Below are positions 9,147 through 17,653 of a stretch of 45,204 nucleotides of DNA, one piece after another (the first letter of the stretch is position 1; every line of letters starts with the position of its first letter). This DNA comes from Acidobacteriota bacterium (GTDB lineage: Bacteria; Acidobacteriota; Terriglobia; Bryobacterales; Bryobacteraceae). The DNA lies in the NCBI GenBank assembly GCA_025354885.1, contig JANXLY010000073.1, positions 1-45,204 on the forward strand, written 5' to 3'. Both the position numbers and the translations under genes were made by a program. A model generated the notes under the pieces. It was not told the origin of the DNA. It was given only the letters and a program-made list of their open reading frames with translations, and made no database searches.

Positions 9147-10121
9147 CTAACGGTAATAGTTCTTGAGCCAGACGTGATGGCGCATGATTGCCAGCTCTTC
9201 CGCGTTGAGCAAACCAAGCGCGCTGACTGCGCAGTTTGAATCCACAGTGGAGTTGCGGCGCATCCCGGGGATGACGGTGGAGACGGCAGGATGGGTTAGA
9301 CAGAAGCGAAGGCAACGCTGGGCCAGAGTGCCTGCAATTGAGGCTGAAGCCGCTTCGAGATCGGCGACGCGCACCACAACATCTTTGAGTCGTCCGTCGC
9401 GGAAATACCATGCGCGGAAGTCTCCTGCCTCAAACTCTGTGTCGATGCGGAGCGCCCCAGTCAGAGCTCCTTCGTCGAGTGGGACTCGAGCGAGAACCCC
9501 TACTCCATGCTCTTCGCAGGCCGGGAAGAGCCAGCGTTCAGGGGATTGTTCAAACACGTTGTAAATGACCTGCACTGTATCGATGAGGCCACTGGCAACA
9601 GCATCAAGAGCGGACTCTGGCTGGTGATCATTGATCGAGAGCCCAAAGAACTTGATCTTGCCAGATTTCTTGAGCTCTTCGATACAGCGGCGCCATTCGT
9701 CCTGAAAGAACCAGATCGGATTCCAGACATGGAATTGCTGCAGGTCGATCTGTTCCACGCCGAGATTCTTGAGACTCTTTTCAGTAGATTCGATGACGTG
9801 CTGGGCTGGGAAAACTTCCTGTATCCCGACGCCAGGCTTGGCAGGCCAGATGAGGTTCTTGGGAGGGATTTTGGTAGCGATCCAGACTTTCTTGCCGGCA
9901 TCACGGACAACCTCCCCAACGAGCGTCTCGCTGTGGCCTTCGTTATAAGCAAGGGCGGTATCGATGAAGTTGAGACCAGCATCCAGGGCGCGGCGCAGGG
10001 CAACCAGGCTGCTGACGTCGTCGCCTCCGATCCATTGTTTGCCACCAATGCCCCAGGCACCGTATCCAATTTCGCTGACTTCAATTCCGGTTCGTCCCAG
10101 CTTGCGGTAATTCACTCTCAA
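9147..10121 (-). CDS. Aldo/keto reductase
   Basis: 324 residues with a (beta/alpha)8 fold. The catalytic tetrad is visible: Asp54 and Tyr59 in [15 protein letters not shown], Lys84 in WIATKIPP and His131 in LQQFHVWNP. An NADPH-binding tail is seen around VIPGMRR. These enzymes reduce aldehydes or ketones; the physiological substrate is not evident. The longest start is TTG 10121 with GGGA upstream. GTG 10115 is an alternative two codons later. It is the first gene of the minus-strand string leading to leuS, and it diverges from the secreted protein gene only 23 nt away, so promoters for both must overlap coding sequence. Confidence 0.93.
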   Translation of the reverse strand: MRVNYRKLGRTGIEVSEIGYGAWGIGGKQWIGGDDVSSLVALRRALDAGLNFIDTALAYNEGHSETLVGEVVRDAGKKVWIATKIPPKNLIWPAKPGVGIQEVFPAQHVIESTEKSLKNLGVEQIDLQQFHVWNPIWFFQDEWRRCIEELKKSGKIKFFGLSINDHQPESALDAVASGLIDTVQVIYNVFEQSPERWLFPACEEHGVGVLARVPLDEGALTGALRIDTEFEAGDFRAWYFRDGRLKDVVVRVADLEAASASIAGTLAQRCLRFCLTHPAVSTVIPGMRRNSTVDSNCAVSALGLLNAEELAIMRHHVWLKNYYR

Positions 10122-10144
10122 ATTTTCCCATGTATGCTGTGGGC

Positions 10145-10915
10145 ATGAGGCAAATTTTCCTCAGCATCCTTGTTTTTACGCTTGCGCTGCTCGCTGCGCA
10201 GAACTATCGGCTTTACCTCAAAGAGGGTGGTCACCACCTCGTGCGGGAACATGAAGTTGAGGGCGACCGTGTCCGCTACTATTCCATCGAACGAGGAGAT
10301 TGGGAAGAAATTCCACTTAATATGGTGGATTTGAAAAGGACAAAGAGCGAGCTGTCGAAGCGCGATGAGTCAGCCAAAAGCGAGCGGGATATGGTGGCGG
10401 CCGAGGCCGCCGTAGAGCGAGAGAATCGACGGATTGTTGCAAGCATTCCTGAGGATCCTGGCTTGTTTCGACTGGACAGTGCGGGAAAGATTGTCTCGCT
10501 CAAGCTAGCTGAATCTGTCATCGTAACGGACAAGAAACGGCAGGCACTGAAGGTGCTTTCGCCTATTCCAATTTTTGCCGGCAAGAGCACGGTGGAACTG
10601 GCGGGCGAGAAGTCGGGAACAATATATTCGGAGCGGCGGCCAGAGTTCTACCTGCGCCTATCGAAGACACAGCAGTTTGCGTTGATCCGTTTGACCCCGA
10701 AAAAGGGTGGCCGGATTGTAGAAGTGGTGCAGACGGTTCCCGTGAGCAATGAAAAAATGGAAGAGCGTAAGGAGTTGGAGATCTTCCGGCAACAACTGGA
10801 AGAAGGCCTCTACAAGCTTTGGCCACAAGCAGATCTGGCCGCCGGTGAATACGCGTGGATCGAATTCACTGACGGCCAGGTTAATTTGATGATCTGGGAT
10901 TTCCGGATCGAGTAG
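10145..10915 (+). CDS. Unrecognised secreted protein
   Basis: 256 residues from ATG 10145, chosen over the ATG at 10130 because it starts directly with a classical signal peptide ([10 protein letters not shown]...LLAA, then QNYRLYL). After that comes a region like those of proteins made of repeated short beta strands ([24 protein letters not shown]...DWEEIP), then a charged coiled-coil-like stretch (about residues 75-100). A C-terminal domain ends in [11 protein letters not shown]. No catalytic motif is recognised. Acidobacterial genomes hold many such short secreted proteins. It is convergent with speA: the two stop codons abut with no base between them. Confidence 0.75.
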   Translation: MRQIFLSILVFTLALLAAQNYRLYLKEGGHHLVREHEVEGDRVRYYSIERGDWEEIPLNMVDLKRTKSELSKRDESAKSERDMVAAEAAVERENRRIVASIPEDPGLFRLDSAGKIVSLKLAESVIVTDKKRQALKVLSPIPIFAGKSTVELAGEKSGTIYSERRPEFYLRLSKTQQFALIRLTPKKGGRIVEVVQTVPVSNEKMEERKELEIFRQQLEEGLYKLWPQADLAAGEYAWIEFTDGQVNLMIWDFRIE

Positions 10916-12880
10916 CTAGCGTTCGTGTACGTCTTCGAGGTAGGTGTAGCCGTGCATACCTTCTTCATAAAAGCGCAGGAGTTGGCCTGATTCTTCGTAG
11001 CCAATCTTGCCCTGACGAACGGCTGTTTCGACGTCACGGCGAAATTTTTCCTGCAAGTCTTTGCTGGAGAACTGCACGTAATCGAGCACTTCGCGAACGG
11101 TATCGCCTCGGATGACAGCTTCAATAACATTTTCGTTTTGCTCATCCAGACTTACGTGAACCGCATGGGTGTCGCCAAGCAGGTTGTGCAGGTCTCCGAG
11201 GATCTCCTGATAGGCACCCACGAGGAAAGCTCCCAGGTAGTAAGGCGAGCCATCGAAGGGGTGCAGCGGGAGGAATTTCTTGACGTCGCGACGATCGATG
11301 AACATATCGATCTTGCCGTCAGAATCGCAGGAAATATCGCCCAGCACGGCATTGGATGTGGGACGCTCATCCAGTCGATGAATCGGCATCAACGGAAACA
11401 ACTGCTTCACCGCCCAACTGTCCGGCATGGACTGGAAGAGCGAGAAATTGCAGAAGTAGGTGTCGGAAAGCATGGAGTTGAGATTCTCCAGCTCTTCGGG
11501 AATTTCGTCCATATTGGAGACAAGGCGCTGGATTTTGCGGCCGATTGCCCAATAGATGCTTTCGCATTGAGCGCGTTGTTCCAGCGACATGTAGCCCAGA
11601 CTGAAGAGGTTCAGCGCGCTGTCTAGAGATTGCTGTGCATCGTGAAAGGTTTCGAGCACATTCTTCTGGCTCAAGCTCTTGAGCGTTTCAAACAAGTCGA
11701 TTAGCGGCTGTTCGGCGTCATCGGAAAGAGTGGCGGGGACTTCTTCGTTACCGAATCCGCTGACGCCAAGAACATTGAAAACCAGCAGGCTATGGTAAGC
11801 GGCAATGGCGCGACCACTCTCGGTCATGATGACCGGGTGTTCTACTTCTGCTTCGTCGCAAACATTCTGGATGTGATAAACGACGTCGGCGGCGTATTCC
11901 TGCAGAGTGTAATTCACACTCGATTCGAAGTCGGTTTGTGAACCATCGTAGTCGATGCCTAGACCGCCTCCGACATCCAGGATTTCGAGTCCAGCGCCAG
12001 CCTTTTTCAAGCCAGCGTAACACCGGGCGGCTTCGGTCACCGCAGCCTTGATCTGCCGGATATTAGTGATCTGGCTGCCAAGGTGGAAGTGCAGGAGCTT
12101 AAGGCAATCGCCCATCCCGATGCTCTTCAGATGCTCCACTGCACGCAGGGCTTCGCTCACAGTGAGGCCAAACTTGGAGCGGTAACCACCTGAACTCTTC
12201 CAGCGCCCACTGCCACGACTGGCCAGCTTGATGCGAATGCCGATAGAAGGCTTGACGCCAATCTTTTGGGCATACTTGATGATGAGTTCGAGCTCGGTAT
12301 ATTTCTCGACGATCGGAGTAATGTCTCGTCCGATCTTGCGGGCGAGCATCACCATTTCGATGTACTCGTCGTCCTTGAAGCCGTTACAGACGATCGGAGT
12401 ATCGTTGTCTGCAACGCCGAGGACAGCCAGCAGTTCGGGTTTGGAGCCGGCTTCGAGGCCGAAGCCGAAGGGCCGTCCATACTCGTGAACCTCTTCGACG
12501 ACCTGGCGCTGCTGGTTGACCTTGATTGGAAACACGCAAACGTATTTGTTTTTGTAATTGTGTTCGGCAATCGCGTTTAGAAATGCCTGATGAATCTCAG
12601 CGAGGCGATGCTTCAGGATCTGGCCGAATCGAATCAGAATCGGTGCTTGGATCCCTCGCAAACCAAGCTCATCGATGAGCTTCTTGAGGTCCATTCGATG
12701 GTTGGGCTCTTTGTCTGGATGAACAAGGAGGTTGCCGTTTTCACCGACGGTAAAGTAGCCCTTACCCCAACTTGCGACATCATACAACTCTGCGGCGTCG
12801 GTGGTTGTCCAACGCTCTGTAGGTTCCCAGGTGACAGGGTCTGCCAGCTTCAAGTTCAACTTCTCAATTCCTCCAGACAC
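10916..12880 (-). CDS. speA: Biosynthetic arginine decarboxylase
   Basis: 654 residues, the normal length of SpeA. It decarboxylates arginine to agmatine, the first step of the agmatine route to putrescine. The PLP lysine is Lys120 in VCVFPIKVNQQ. LLHFHLGSQI, DVGGGLGIDYDGS and the active-site cysteine in GDISCDSDGKID are all present. The longest frame starts at GTG 12880, but a strong GGAGG lies inside codons 3-4. TTG 12859, ten bases beyond it, may be the real start and would remove seven residues. No ARG box is seen upstream. The fused spermidine-synthase-like gene at 37846 could act later in polyamine synthesis, but that link is only inferred. Confidence 0.96.
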   Translation of the reverse strand: MSGGIEKLNLKLADPVTWEPTERWTTTDAAELYDVASWGKGYFTVGENGNLLVHPDKEPNHRMDLKKLIDELGLRGIQAPILIRFGQILKHRLAEIHQAFLNAIAEHNYKNKYVCVFPIKVNQQRQVVEEVHEYGRPFGFGLEAGSKPELLAVLGVADNDTPIVCNGFKDDEYIEMVMLARKIGRDITPIVEKYTELELIIKYAQKIGVKPSIGIRIKLASRGSGRWKSSGGYRSKFGLTVSEALRAVEHLKSIGMGDCLKLLHFHLGSQITNIRQIKAAVTEAARCYAGLKKAGAGLEILDVGGGLGIDYDGSQTDFESSVNYTLQEYAADVVYHIQNVCDEAEVEHPVIMTESGRAIAAYHSLLVFNVLGVSGFGNEEVPATLSDDAEQPLIDLFETLKSLSQKNVLETFHDAQQSLDSALNLFSLGYMSLEQRAQCESIYWAIGRKIQRLVSNMDEIPEELENLNSMLSDTYFCNFSLFQSMPDSWAVKQLFPLMPIHRLDERPTSNAVLGDISCDSDGKIDMFIDRRDVKKFLPLHPFDGSPYYLGAFLVGAYQEILGDLHNLLGDTHAVHVSLDEQNENVIEAVIRGDTVREVLDYVQFSSKDLQEKFRRDVETAVRQGKIGYEESGQLLRFYEEGMHGYTYLEDVHER

Positions 12881-12950
12881 AAACTTTCAATTTGAGTGTC
12901 GTAGGAAATGATGCCCCCCGCAATAGTTTTCGTACATTGAAATCAAATAT

Positions 12951-14042
12951 TTATGCGGGGATTTCAGCGACATAGACCTGAGTAGTGCCAGAGCGATCGC
13001 TGGCAAAGGCAATTTTTTGCTCATCCCGACTCCAGCTCGGGTGAGGATGTGTCCATTGCGGGCCGTATACGGTATCAGTACCGGCCTCCATCCAACTCAA
13101 CGTACCAGAGGACTTGGCAGCACTGCGGGCGGCCTCAAAGTCTTCCTTGAGGGCATATCGGGATGTCGTCCATTGCGATCCCCCATTCGACGCTTTGGAC
13201 TGGCAAACAGGAGATCGAGTTCCGGTCGCGACATCCACGATCTGGATGCCATGATCGGGATGATTCGTATCGCAGAGCACCAGAGTGCCGCTGCGATTGG
13301 GAGCTATGTGCCAGCAGTTGAAATCGCAGATCGTCGTGATTTCGCGAGTTTGCCAGTTCAAGCGACGCAATGAAAACGGCCAGACGGTAAAAACGATGTC
13401 ACCGGTCTGACCGAGAAAGGTTTCGTGAACAACAAATTCGGTGTTGTCGTGCTGGTGCAGGCATTCGAGGCCAGAACCATCGCGGCGGATGCGGTGCATT
13501 CGGGGAGCAGGGTCTCCTGAAAATTCAATCCACTCGGGCTCCAGAGGATGAAACTGCGGATGGATGATTGTGCGTGGATAGTGCATGAAGTGCCAGCCAC
13601 TGCCGTCCCATCTACCGCAAAGGATTCCGTTTTGCCCCTCAATTTTTGCCGCTGCAGTCAGCCAATGTCCGTCGTTGCTGATCGAACACTCGCCAATCGA
13701 TGCACCCTCGCGTCGCACGATTTCAACTTCGGCAAGTGTTGCAAGGTTCAAGCGGTAGATGGCCCCAGCACGAACGAAACACAAATCCTGGCCATCCGGG
13801 TGAAGAGCGGGTGAGAAAGGGTGGATGCCAATGGGCCCGCTGGTGAGTTGGCGAAGCTGATCTCCGGCAGGGTACGCGCACTCAAAGAGATGTGCAACCC
13901 CATTTCGATACGAAGTAAAGAAGAGCGCCTTATCGCCTGGATAGAAGCTCGACTGAAGAAAGTAAGACGGGTGGCTAATGGCCGACTCATTAGTAAGCTG
14001 GCGCACGAGCGCTCCCGTCAATTCATCGCGGAACTCGATCAT
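12951..14042 (-). CDS. Oligogalacturonate-lyase-like beta-propeller protein (PL22 type)
   Basis: 363 residues with repeated TolB-like propeller blades. Residues known to bind manganese in the Yersinia oligogalacturonate lyase (one Gln and three His) have counterparts here: His206 in VVHETF and Gln329, His332, His334 in PQWTHPHPS. His161 in IIHPQFHP fits the catalytic base position. The family beta-eliminates unsaturated di- and trigalacturonate in the cytoplasm, and no signal peptide is seen here, which fits. Its ATG overlaps the stop of the methionine-synthase-like gene (ATGA), showing translational coupling. The substrate may be another uronide. A TolB-like protein without lyase activity is the main alternative. 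Confidence 0.72.
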   Translation of the reverse strand: MIEFRDELTGALVRQLTNESAISHPSYFLQSSFYPGDKALFFTSYRNGVAHLFECAYPAGDQLRQLTSGPIGIHPFSPALHPDGQDLCFVRAGAIYRLNLATLAEVEIVRREGASIGECSISNDGHWLTAAAKIEGQNGILCGRWDGSGWHFMHYPRTIIHPQFHPLEPEWIEFSGDPAPRMHRIRRDGSGLECLHQHDNTEFVVHETFLGQTGDIVFTVWPFSLRRLNWQTREITTICDFNCWHIAPNRSGTLVLCDTNHPDHGIQIVDVATGTRSPVCQSKASNGGSQWTTSRYALKEDFEAARSAAKSSGTLSWMEAGTDTVYGPQWTHPHPSWSRDEQKIAFASDRSGTTQVYVAEIPA

Positions 14043-15049
14043 TTGCGACCGAGGAAGAGGTCGCGCCCTTTGACGAGCGCTTCGATCTTGCGATCACTGA
14101 TGCTGCGCTTGAGCATCCAGAAACCACAATCAGGATGCACCCATCCGATGCGGCCGGGACCAAGAATACTTTCGGCGCGTTCGATACTTCTTGCAATTTC
14201 CTCGGGGGTCTCGACGTGGTTGACCTTGATATCGACGACACCAATGCCGATACGGATATGTCCGGCAATGTCCTTGAGGGAATGGAGGTCATCGACAGGA
14301 CGGTGAGCCAGTTCGAGCACGAGATGATCGACGTGCAATGAATTCAAGAATTCGATCAACTGCTGCCAGTGTCCCTTTTGAATCGTCTGCCCCCCATAGT
14401 TGCCAAAGCAGAGATGGACGGCACGGGTGCACGTGATGGCATCGAGGACGAGGTTCATCGATTTTGCCGCTAGCGGCCAGTCTTCGGGGTTGCCGGGGAT
14501 ATTCGCTTCATCGACCTGCACACAAGCGCAAGGAAGGTCGCGAACCTGGCCGGCAAGCACTTCTCCAAGGGCCATCGTCAGCTTGTCGAAGCTGCCGTAA
14601 TGGTTATCTAGCAGAGTGCGAGCAAGCATGTAGGGGCTGGTTACTGTGAACTTGAATGGGCCACCGGCAACGCTCGATGCAAGCTCACAGTCCCCCAACA
14701 AATTGAGCGAGCCTTCGGAAAGGGGTGCCTCGACGACACCTGCAGCCTTACGGCGAAAACCCATGGTTTGGTTGGAAGCGAATGCCTCGTGATCACTGCG
14801 GCCGACCTCGGAGCGAATACCGCCCATCGGGCGAATGAAGTATTCGATCATTCCGTTGGTATCTGGATGGTTCACGTCGAAACGATAGAGTTCGCCATCA
14901 GTGGGCAAGTCGATACCGGCTTGTTTCTGGATGTCGAAGACAACGCGCGTGGCATCGAGACGAGCTTGCTCACTGGGGAGTGCCGCGAGCCAGTCTGGAA
15001 CGGGGTAAGACCCGACAGTTGTAGTTAAGATTTCAGGATTAGACGACAT
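14039..15049 (-). CDS. Short cobalamin-independent methionine-synthase-like protein (catalytic domain only)
   Basis: 336 residues matching the C-terminal, catalytic barrel of MetE only; the folate-binding N-terminal half is absent. The zinc ligands are in place: His212 and Cys214 in VHLCFGNYGG, Glu246 in LVLELAH and Cys308 in HPDCGFW. TTTVGSYPVP at the N-terminus is also typical. Such core-MetE proteins transfer methyl groups to a thiol from donors other than methyl-tetrahydrofolate polyglutamate; the donor cannot be read here. It overlaps the oxidoreductase upstream by 11 nt and the lyase downstream by 4 nt, so it is locked into a catabolic-looking operon, not a methionine operon. Confidence 0.85.
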   Translation of the reverse strand: MSSNPEILTTTVGSYPVPDWLAALPSEQARLDATRVVFDIQKQAGIDLPTDGELYRFDVNHPDTNGMIEYFIRPMGGIRSEVGRSDHEAFASNQTMGFRRKAAGVVEAPLSEGSLNLLGDCELASSVAGGPFKFTVTSPYMLARTLLDNHYGSFDKLTMALGEVLAGQVRDLPCACVQVDEANIPGNPEDWPLAAKSMNLVLDAITCTRAVHLCFGNYGGQTIQKGHWQQLIEFLNSLHVDHLVLELAHRPVDDLHSLKDIAGHIRIGIGVVDIKVNHVETPEEIARSIERAESILGPGRIGWVHPDCGFWMLKRSISDRKIEALVKGRDLFLGRK

Positions 15050-16334
15050 AGGGTTTGCGATACTCGCGTGTCAGCAGTTTGTCCGCGTCGGGGGCATTGT
15101 GGAACTTCATCTTTTCAGAATCGAATTCCAATTTCTTGCCGGTGCGATAGCTGATATTCGCGAGATGACAGAGACCGGCGGAGACAACTCCGATTTCGAG
15201 CTCTGCGTTCAGATCTTTGTAGTTTCGACTCTTGATGGCTTTGAGGAAGTTTTCCATGTGGCCAAGCACATCCCATTGTTTGCCTTCGGGCTTGATGTCT
15301 TGAGAAAGAGTAAGTTCTTCGCCCTTGTAGATTTGGAAGCTTTCGGAGTCAATGGCAAGGATGCCGTCAGAGCCATAAAAAATATTGCCAATAGTATGTT
15401 CACCGCGCTTCTTGAGCGGCCAATCCGGGCCTGTGGGCAAGCCGCGAACTTCAAATACGATTTGTTGGCCATTGCCGTAATCCAAGGTCGACAACTGAGT
15501 ATTCGGGGTTTCCTGATCGTCCTCGTAAACAAATTTGCCTCCCGTTGAGACAACGCTCTTCGGATAGGCAACTCCCATCCCCCAGCGGGCGATATCCATT
15601 TCATGAACGCCCTGATTGCCAATGTCGCCATTGCCAGTGTCCCAGAACCAGTGCCAATTATAGGCAAAGCGAAGCTGTGTGAATTTTCTCATTGGCGCGG
15701 GGCCAAGGAATTGATCCCAGTCGATACCCGGAGGCGGTGAGCTGAGCTCGGGCGCGCGGCCGATCGATTTTCGCCGCTTGTAGCAAAGCGCTTTGGCGAG
15801 GTAGATTTTTCCGATTGCTCCTTCTTTGATCATTTGCATGGCCTTGATTTTGTGCTCGATGCTGCGGCTCTGCGATCCAACCTGAACCATTCGGCCGGTC
15901 TTACGGGCCACATCAATCATGCGTTGACCTTCGTAGATGTTGTGGCAGGCAGGCTTTTCGACGTAGACGTCTTTACCCGCCTGACAAGCCCAGATCATGC
16001 CGAGTGCGTGCCAATGATTTGGCGTCGCAAAGGAGACCGCATCGACCTCTTTGTCGGCGAAGACCTTTTTCATGTTGTCGTACTCTTTGGGCTTCATGGC
16101 CCCATCTTTGACAACCATGGCCTGGCCTCGTTCACGGGCCGCCTGGTTTACGTCGCACAGCCCAGATATGTTGGCGAGATCTTTCAGCCCGAGATAGTTG
16201 CTGACGTGATCGCGGCCACGGCCGCCGACGCCCACAACGACCAGGTTGATACGTTCATTTGCACCCATTACGCGCTGTGCTGCAGCGGCGGTAGCGGCGC
16301 CTAGGAAGAAACGACGGGAAGTAGAGGGATTCAC
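15039..16334 (-). CDS. Tat-exported Gfo/Idh/MocA family oxidoreductase
   Basis: About 431 residues. GTG 16334 is chosen because GGAG lies 7 nt upstream; the TTG two codons earlier would sit 1 nt from that site. The N-terminus carries a twin-arginine signal (SRRFFLGAATAAAA), so the folded protein is exported. The Rossmann fold is seen in INLVVVGVGGRGRDHV, and the family motif in DVYVEKPACHN. The C-terminal domain is the usual alpha/beta dehydrogenase fold (GNGDIGNQGVHEMDIARWG). These enzymes oxidise or reduce sugars or cyclitols with NAD(P), often bound tightly when exported. Overlap with the next gene and a divergent dehydrogenase suggest sugar-derivative catabolism. Confidence 0.92.
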   Translation of the reverse strand: MNPSTSRRFFLGAATAAAAQRVMGANERINLVVVGVGGRGRDHVSNYLGLKDLANISGLCDVNQAARERGQAMVVKDGAMKPKEYDNMKKVFADKEVDAVSFATPNHWHALGMIWACQAGKDVYVEKPACHNIYEGQRMIDVARKTGRMVQVGSQSRSIEHKIKAMQMIKEGAIGKIYLAKALCYKRRKSIGRAPELSSPPPGIDWDQFLGPAPMRKFTQLRFAYNWHWFWDTGNGDIGNQGVHEMDIARWGMGVAYPKSVVSTGGKFVYEDDQETPNTQLSTLDYGNGQQIVFEVRGLPTGPDWPLKKRGEHTIGNIFYGSDGILAIDSESFQIYKGEELTLSQDIKPEGKQWDVLGHMENFLKAIKSRNYKDLNAELEIGVVSAGLCHLANISYRTGKKLEFDSEKMKFHNAPDADKLLTREYRKPYVV

Positions 16335-16378
16335 AGACAAGCTCCTTGCATTCTGATTGTCAGCATACAGTAATTACT

Positions 16379-17125
16379 ATGAGTTTCTCTCAAAAGTTGG
16401 CAATCGTCACTGGTGGCGCCAGCGGGATCGGATTGGCTACAGCGAATCTGCTTAGAGCCAGAGGAGCGCAGGTCATCGTGTGGGATATTCAAGGCGATTC
16501 CAAGCCAGTCGATATCACAAACGTTCCTGCTATCGCGGAGGCGCTGCGCGAGATGGATCATGTCGATATTCTGGTTCATAGTGCGGGAATCCAAACTTAT
16601 GGCACAGCGACGAGCACTAGCGAAGAAGTCTGGAACCGGACGATGCTGGTGAATGTGACGTCTGCTTTTCTGGTCACCAAGGCGGTGATCCCGAAAATGC
16701 TCAATGCGGGTGGCGGCTCCATTTCCTTAGTCGGAAGCGTTCAGTCCGTCGGTGCCGTCGCCAACAGTGCTGCGTATGTGACTTCAAAGCATGCGCTATT
16801 GGGCCTTACCAGAAGCATTGCACTTGATTACGCCAAACAGGGGATTCGCTGCAATTGTGTTTGCCCCGGGGCCATCGACACACCCATGCTGCGCTGGAGT
16901 GCGGCGCAGACGGACGATCCGGAGGCTACGCTTGTCGCCTGTGCTCAAGTACATCCGCTCGGTCGATTGGGCCAACCGGACGACATTGCGAAAGTGATCG
17001 CGTTTCTCTCTGGTGAAGATTCAGCCTTTGTGACTGGTACAGCATTTCTAGCGGATGGCGGCGCCATGGTACCTATTGGCGGGGCTGCATTCCAGGAAAA
17101 TGGCACCGCACGCGCCAAGATCTGA
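16379..17125 (+). CDS. Short-chain dehydrogenase/reductase
   Basis: 248 residues from ATG 16379, the usual SDR start (MSFSQKLAIVTGGASGIG). A TTG 11 codons upstream extends the frame with no support. Cofactor motif TGGASGIG, HSAGIQ, the catalytic Ser in SLVGSVQS and the Tyr-x-x-x-Lys of AAYVTSKHA are all present, as is the C-terminal VTGTAFLADGG. It diverges from the Gfo/Idh/MocA gene with only 44 nt between the starts. No Shine-Dalgarno is seen, and TACAGT lies 7 nt before the ATG, so a leaderless transcript is possible. Near a lyase of the oligogalacturonate type, a KduD-like role is conceivable, but the sequence does not prove it. Confidence 0.92.
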   Translation: MSFSQKLAIVTGGASGIGLATANLLRARGAQVIVWDIQGDSKPVDITNVPAIAEALREMDHVDILVHSAGIQTYGTATSTSEEVWNRTMLVNVTSAFLVTKAVIPKMLNAGGGSISLVGSVQSVGAVANSAAYVTSKHALLGLTRSIALDYAKQGIRCNCVCPGAIDTPMLRWSAAQTDDPEATLVACAQVHPLGRLGQPDDIAKVIAFLSGEDSAFVTGTAFLADGGAMVPIGGAAFQENGTARAKI

Positions 17126-17141
17126 ACCAGTGGACGGGTTC

Positions 17142-17482
17142 GATGCTCTCGGAATCGGCGACCGTTGCGGTCACGTGCTACACGGCGGCAAGTTGAATGC
17201 TGTCGAGAATTACTTCTTCCCTCACACCTTTGTCCCGTTTGTTCCGCAGTGCCTTTTCAGGCGAACTGACGCAGGTACCGCAATTGTTGATCGCGCTTGC
17301 GGCAGTGCGCCAGAGTTCGAAATCGATACTGTGCATAGTAACTGCGTGGGAAGTTCATGCTCAGTCTAGCCGAGATCGTTTCGAACTGGAGTCGACTCCG
17401 ACTGAGTCTCCAACGCACTCAGATCTAGTGTCAAGTCTCTGGCGTAGTACGGCAGCGAATCCAGCAATTGCTGTAAGCTCAT
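17142..17482 (-). pseudogene. ahpD: Eroded ahpD (alkylhydroperoxidase, CMD family)
   Basis: Clear AhpD fragments in the right order but in different frames. MSLQQLLDSLPYYARDLTLD (from ATG 17482, with AGGGA upstream) matches the AhpD N-terminus. After a missing stretch of roughly 70 residues, FETISARLSMNF appears in another frame. A further frame change gives SIDFELWRTAASAINNCGTC, with the CxxC catalytic cysteines, up to IQLAAV. An in-frame TAG (17180) then cuts the C-terminal helix, whose remains read HVTATVADSES. So there is one internal deletion, two frame changes and one nonsense codon. AhpD normally regenerates AhpC in peroxide defence. A functional copy may exist elsewhere. The neighbouring genes are intact. 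Confidence 0.85.
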
Positions 17483-17552
17483 TTGATTTCCCTGCTTTTT
17501 CCCGATGAAATGAGGCAGCTGGATGCTGGCGCTTCGTACTTTTGTGGTCATT

Positions 17553-17607
17553 ACCACTTGATGGCTTCTTCACCGGGCTTGCGGCAGAAGTCGTAGAGTG
17601 CATCCAG
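17553..17607 (-). pseudogene. Possible ahpC 3' remnant
   Basis: The minus strand reads LDALYDFCRKPGEEAIKW followed by TAA, just upstream of the ahpD remnant. Spacing and order fit the tail of a peroxiredoxin AhpC (which ends near a Trp-Lys-Pro-Gly-Glu segment), as in many ahpC-ahpD pairs. The stretch is too short for certainty. Confidence 0.35.
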
Positions 17608-17630
17608 GAAGAAGCCCTACGATACTGATT

Positions 17631-17645
17631 TTAGAATTATTCTAA
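17631..17645. promoter_or_regulatory. PerR-type operator
   Basis: TTAGAATTATTCTAA is a perfect 7-1-7 inverted repeat. It matches the PerR box layout (TTATAATnATTATAA in Bacillus) with G/C at one inner position of each arm. It lies upstream of the eroded ahpC/ahpD remnants on the minus strand and 8 nt beyond the CocE-type hydrolase stop codon. PerR controls peroxide-defence genes, so site and remnants support each other. No perR gene is in the window. Confidence 0.7.
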
Positions 17646-17653
17646 AGTGTTAG

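Noticed and set aside
12907..12960. A 7-bp inverted repeat (CCCCGCA/TGCGGGG) around the end of the lyase-like gene
   Set aside because: The loop is over 30 nt and no T-run follows. It is too weak to call a terminator.
17126..17653. A tRNA, small RNA or insertion sequence in the one long gene-poor stretch
   Set aside because: No cloverleaf, CCA end, terminal inverted repeats or transposase fragment is seen. The stretch is explained by the ahpC/ahpD remnants and the PerR-type site.
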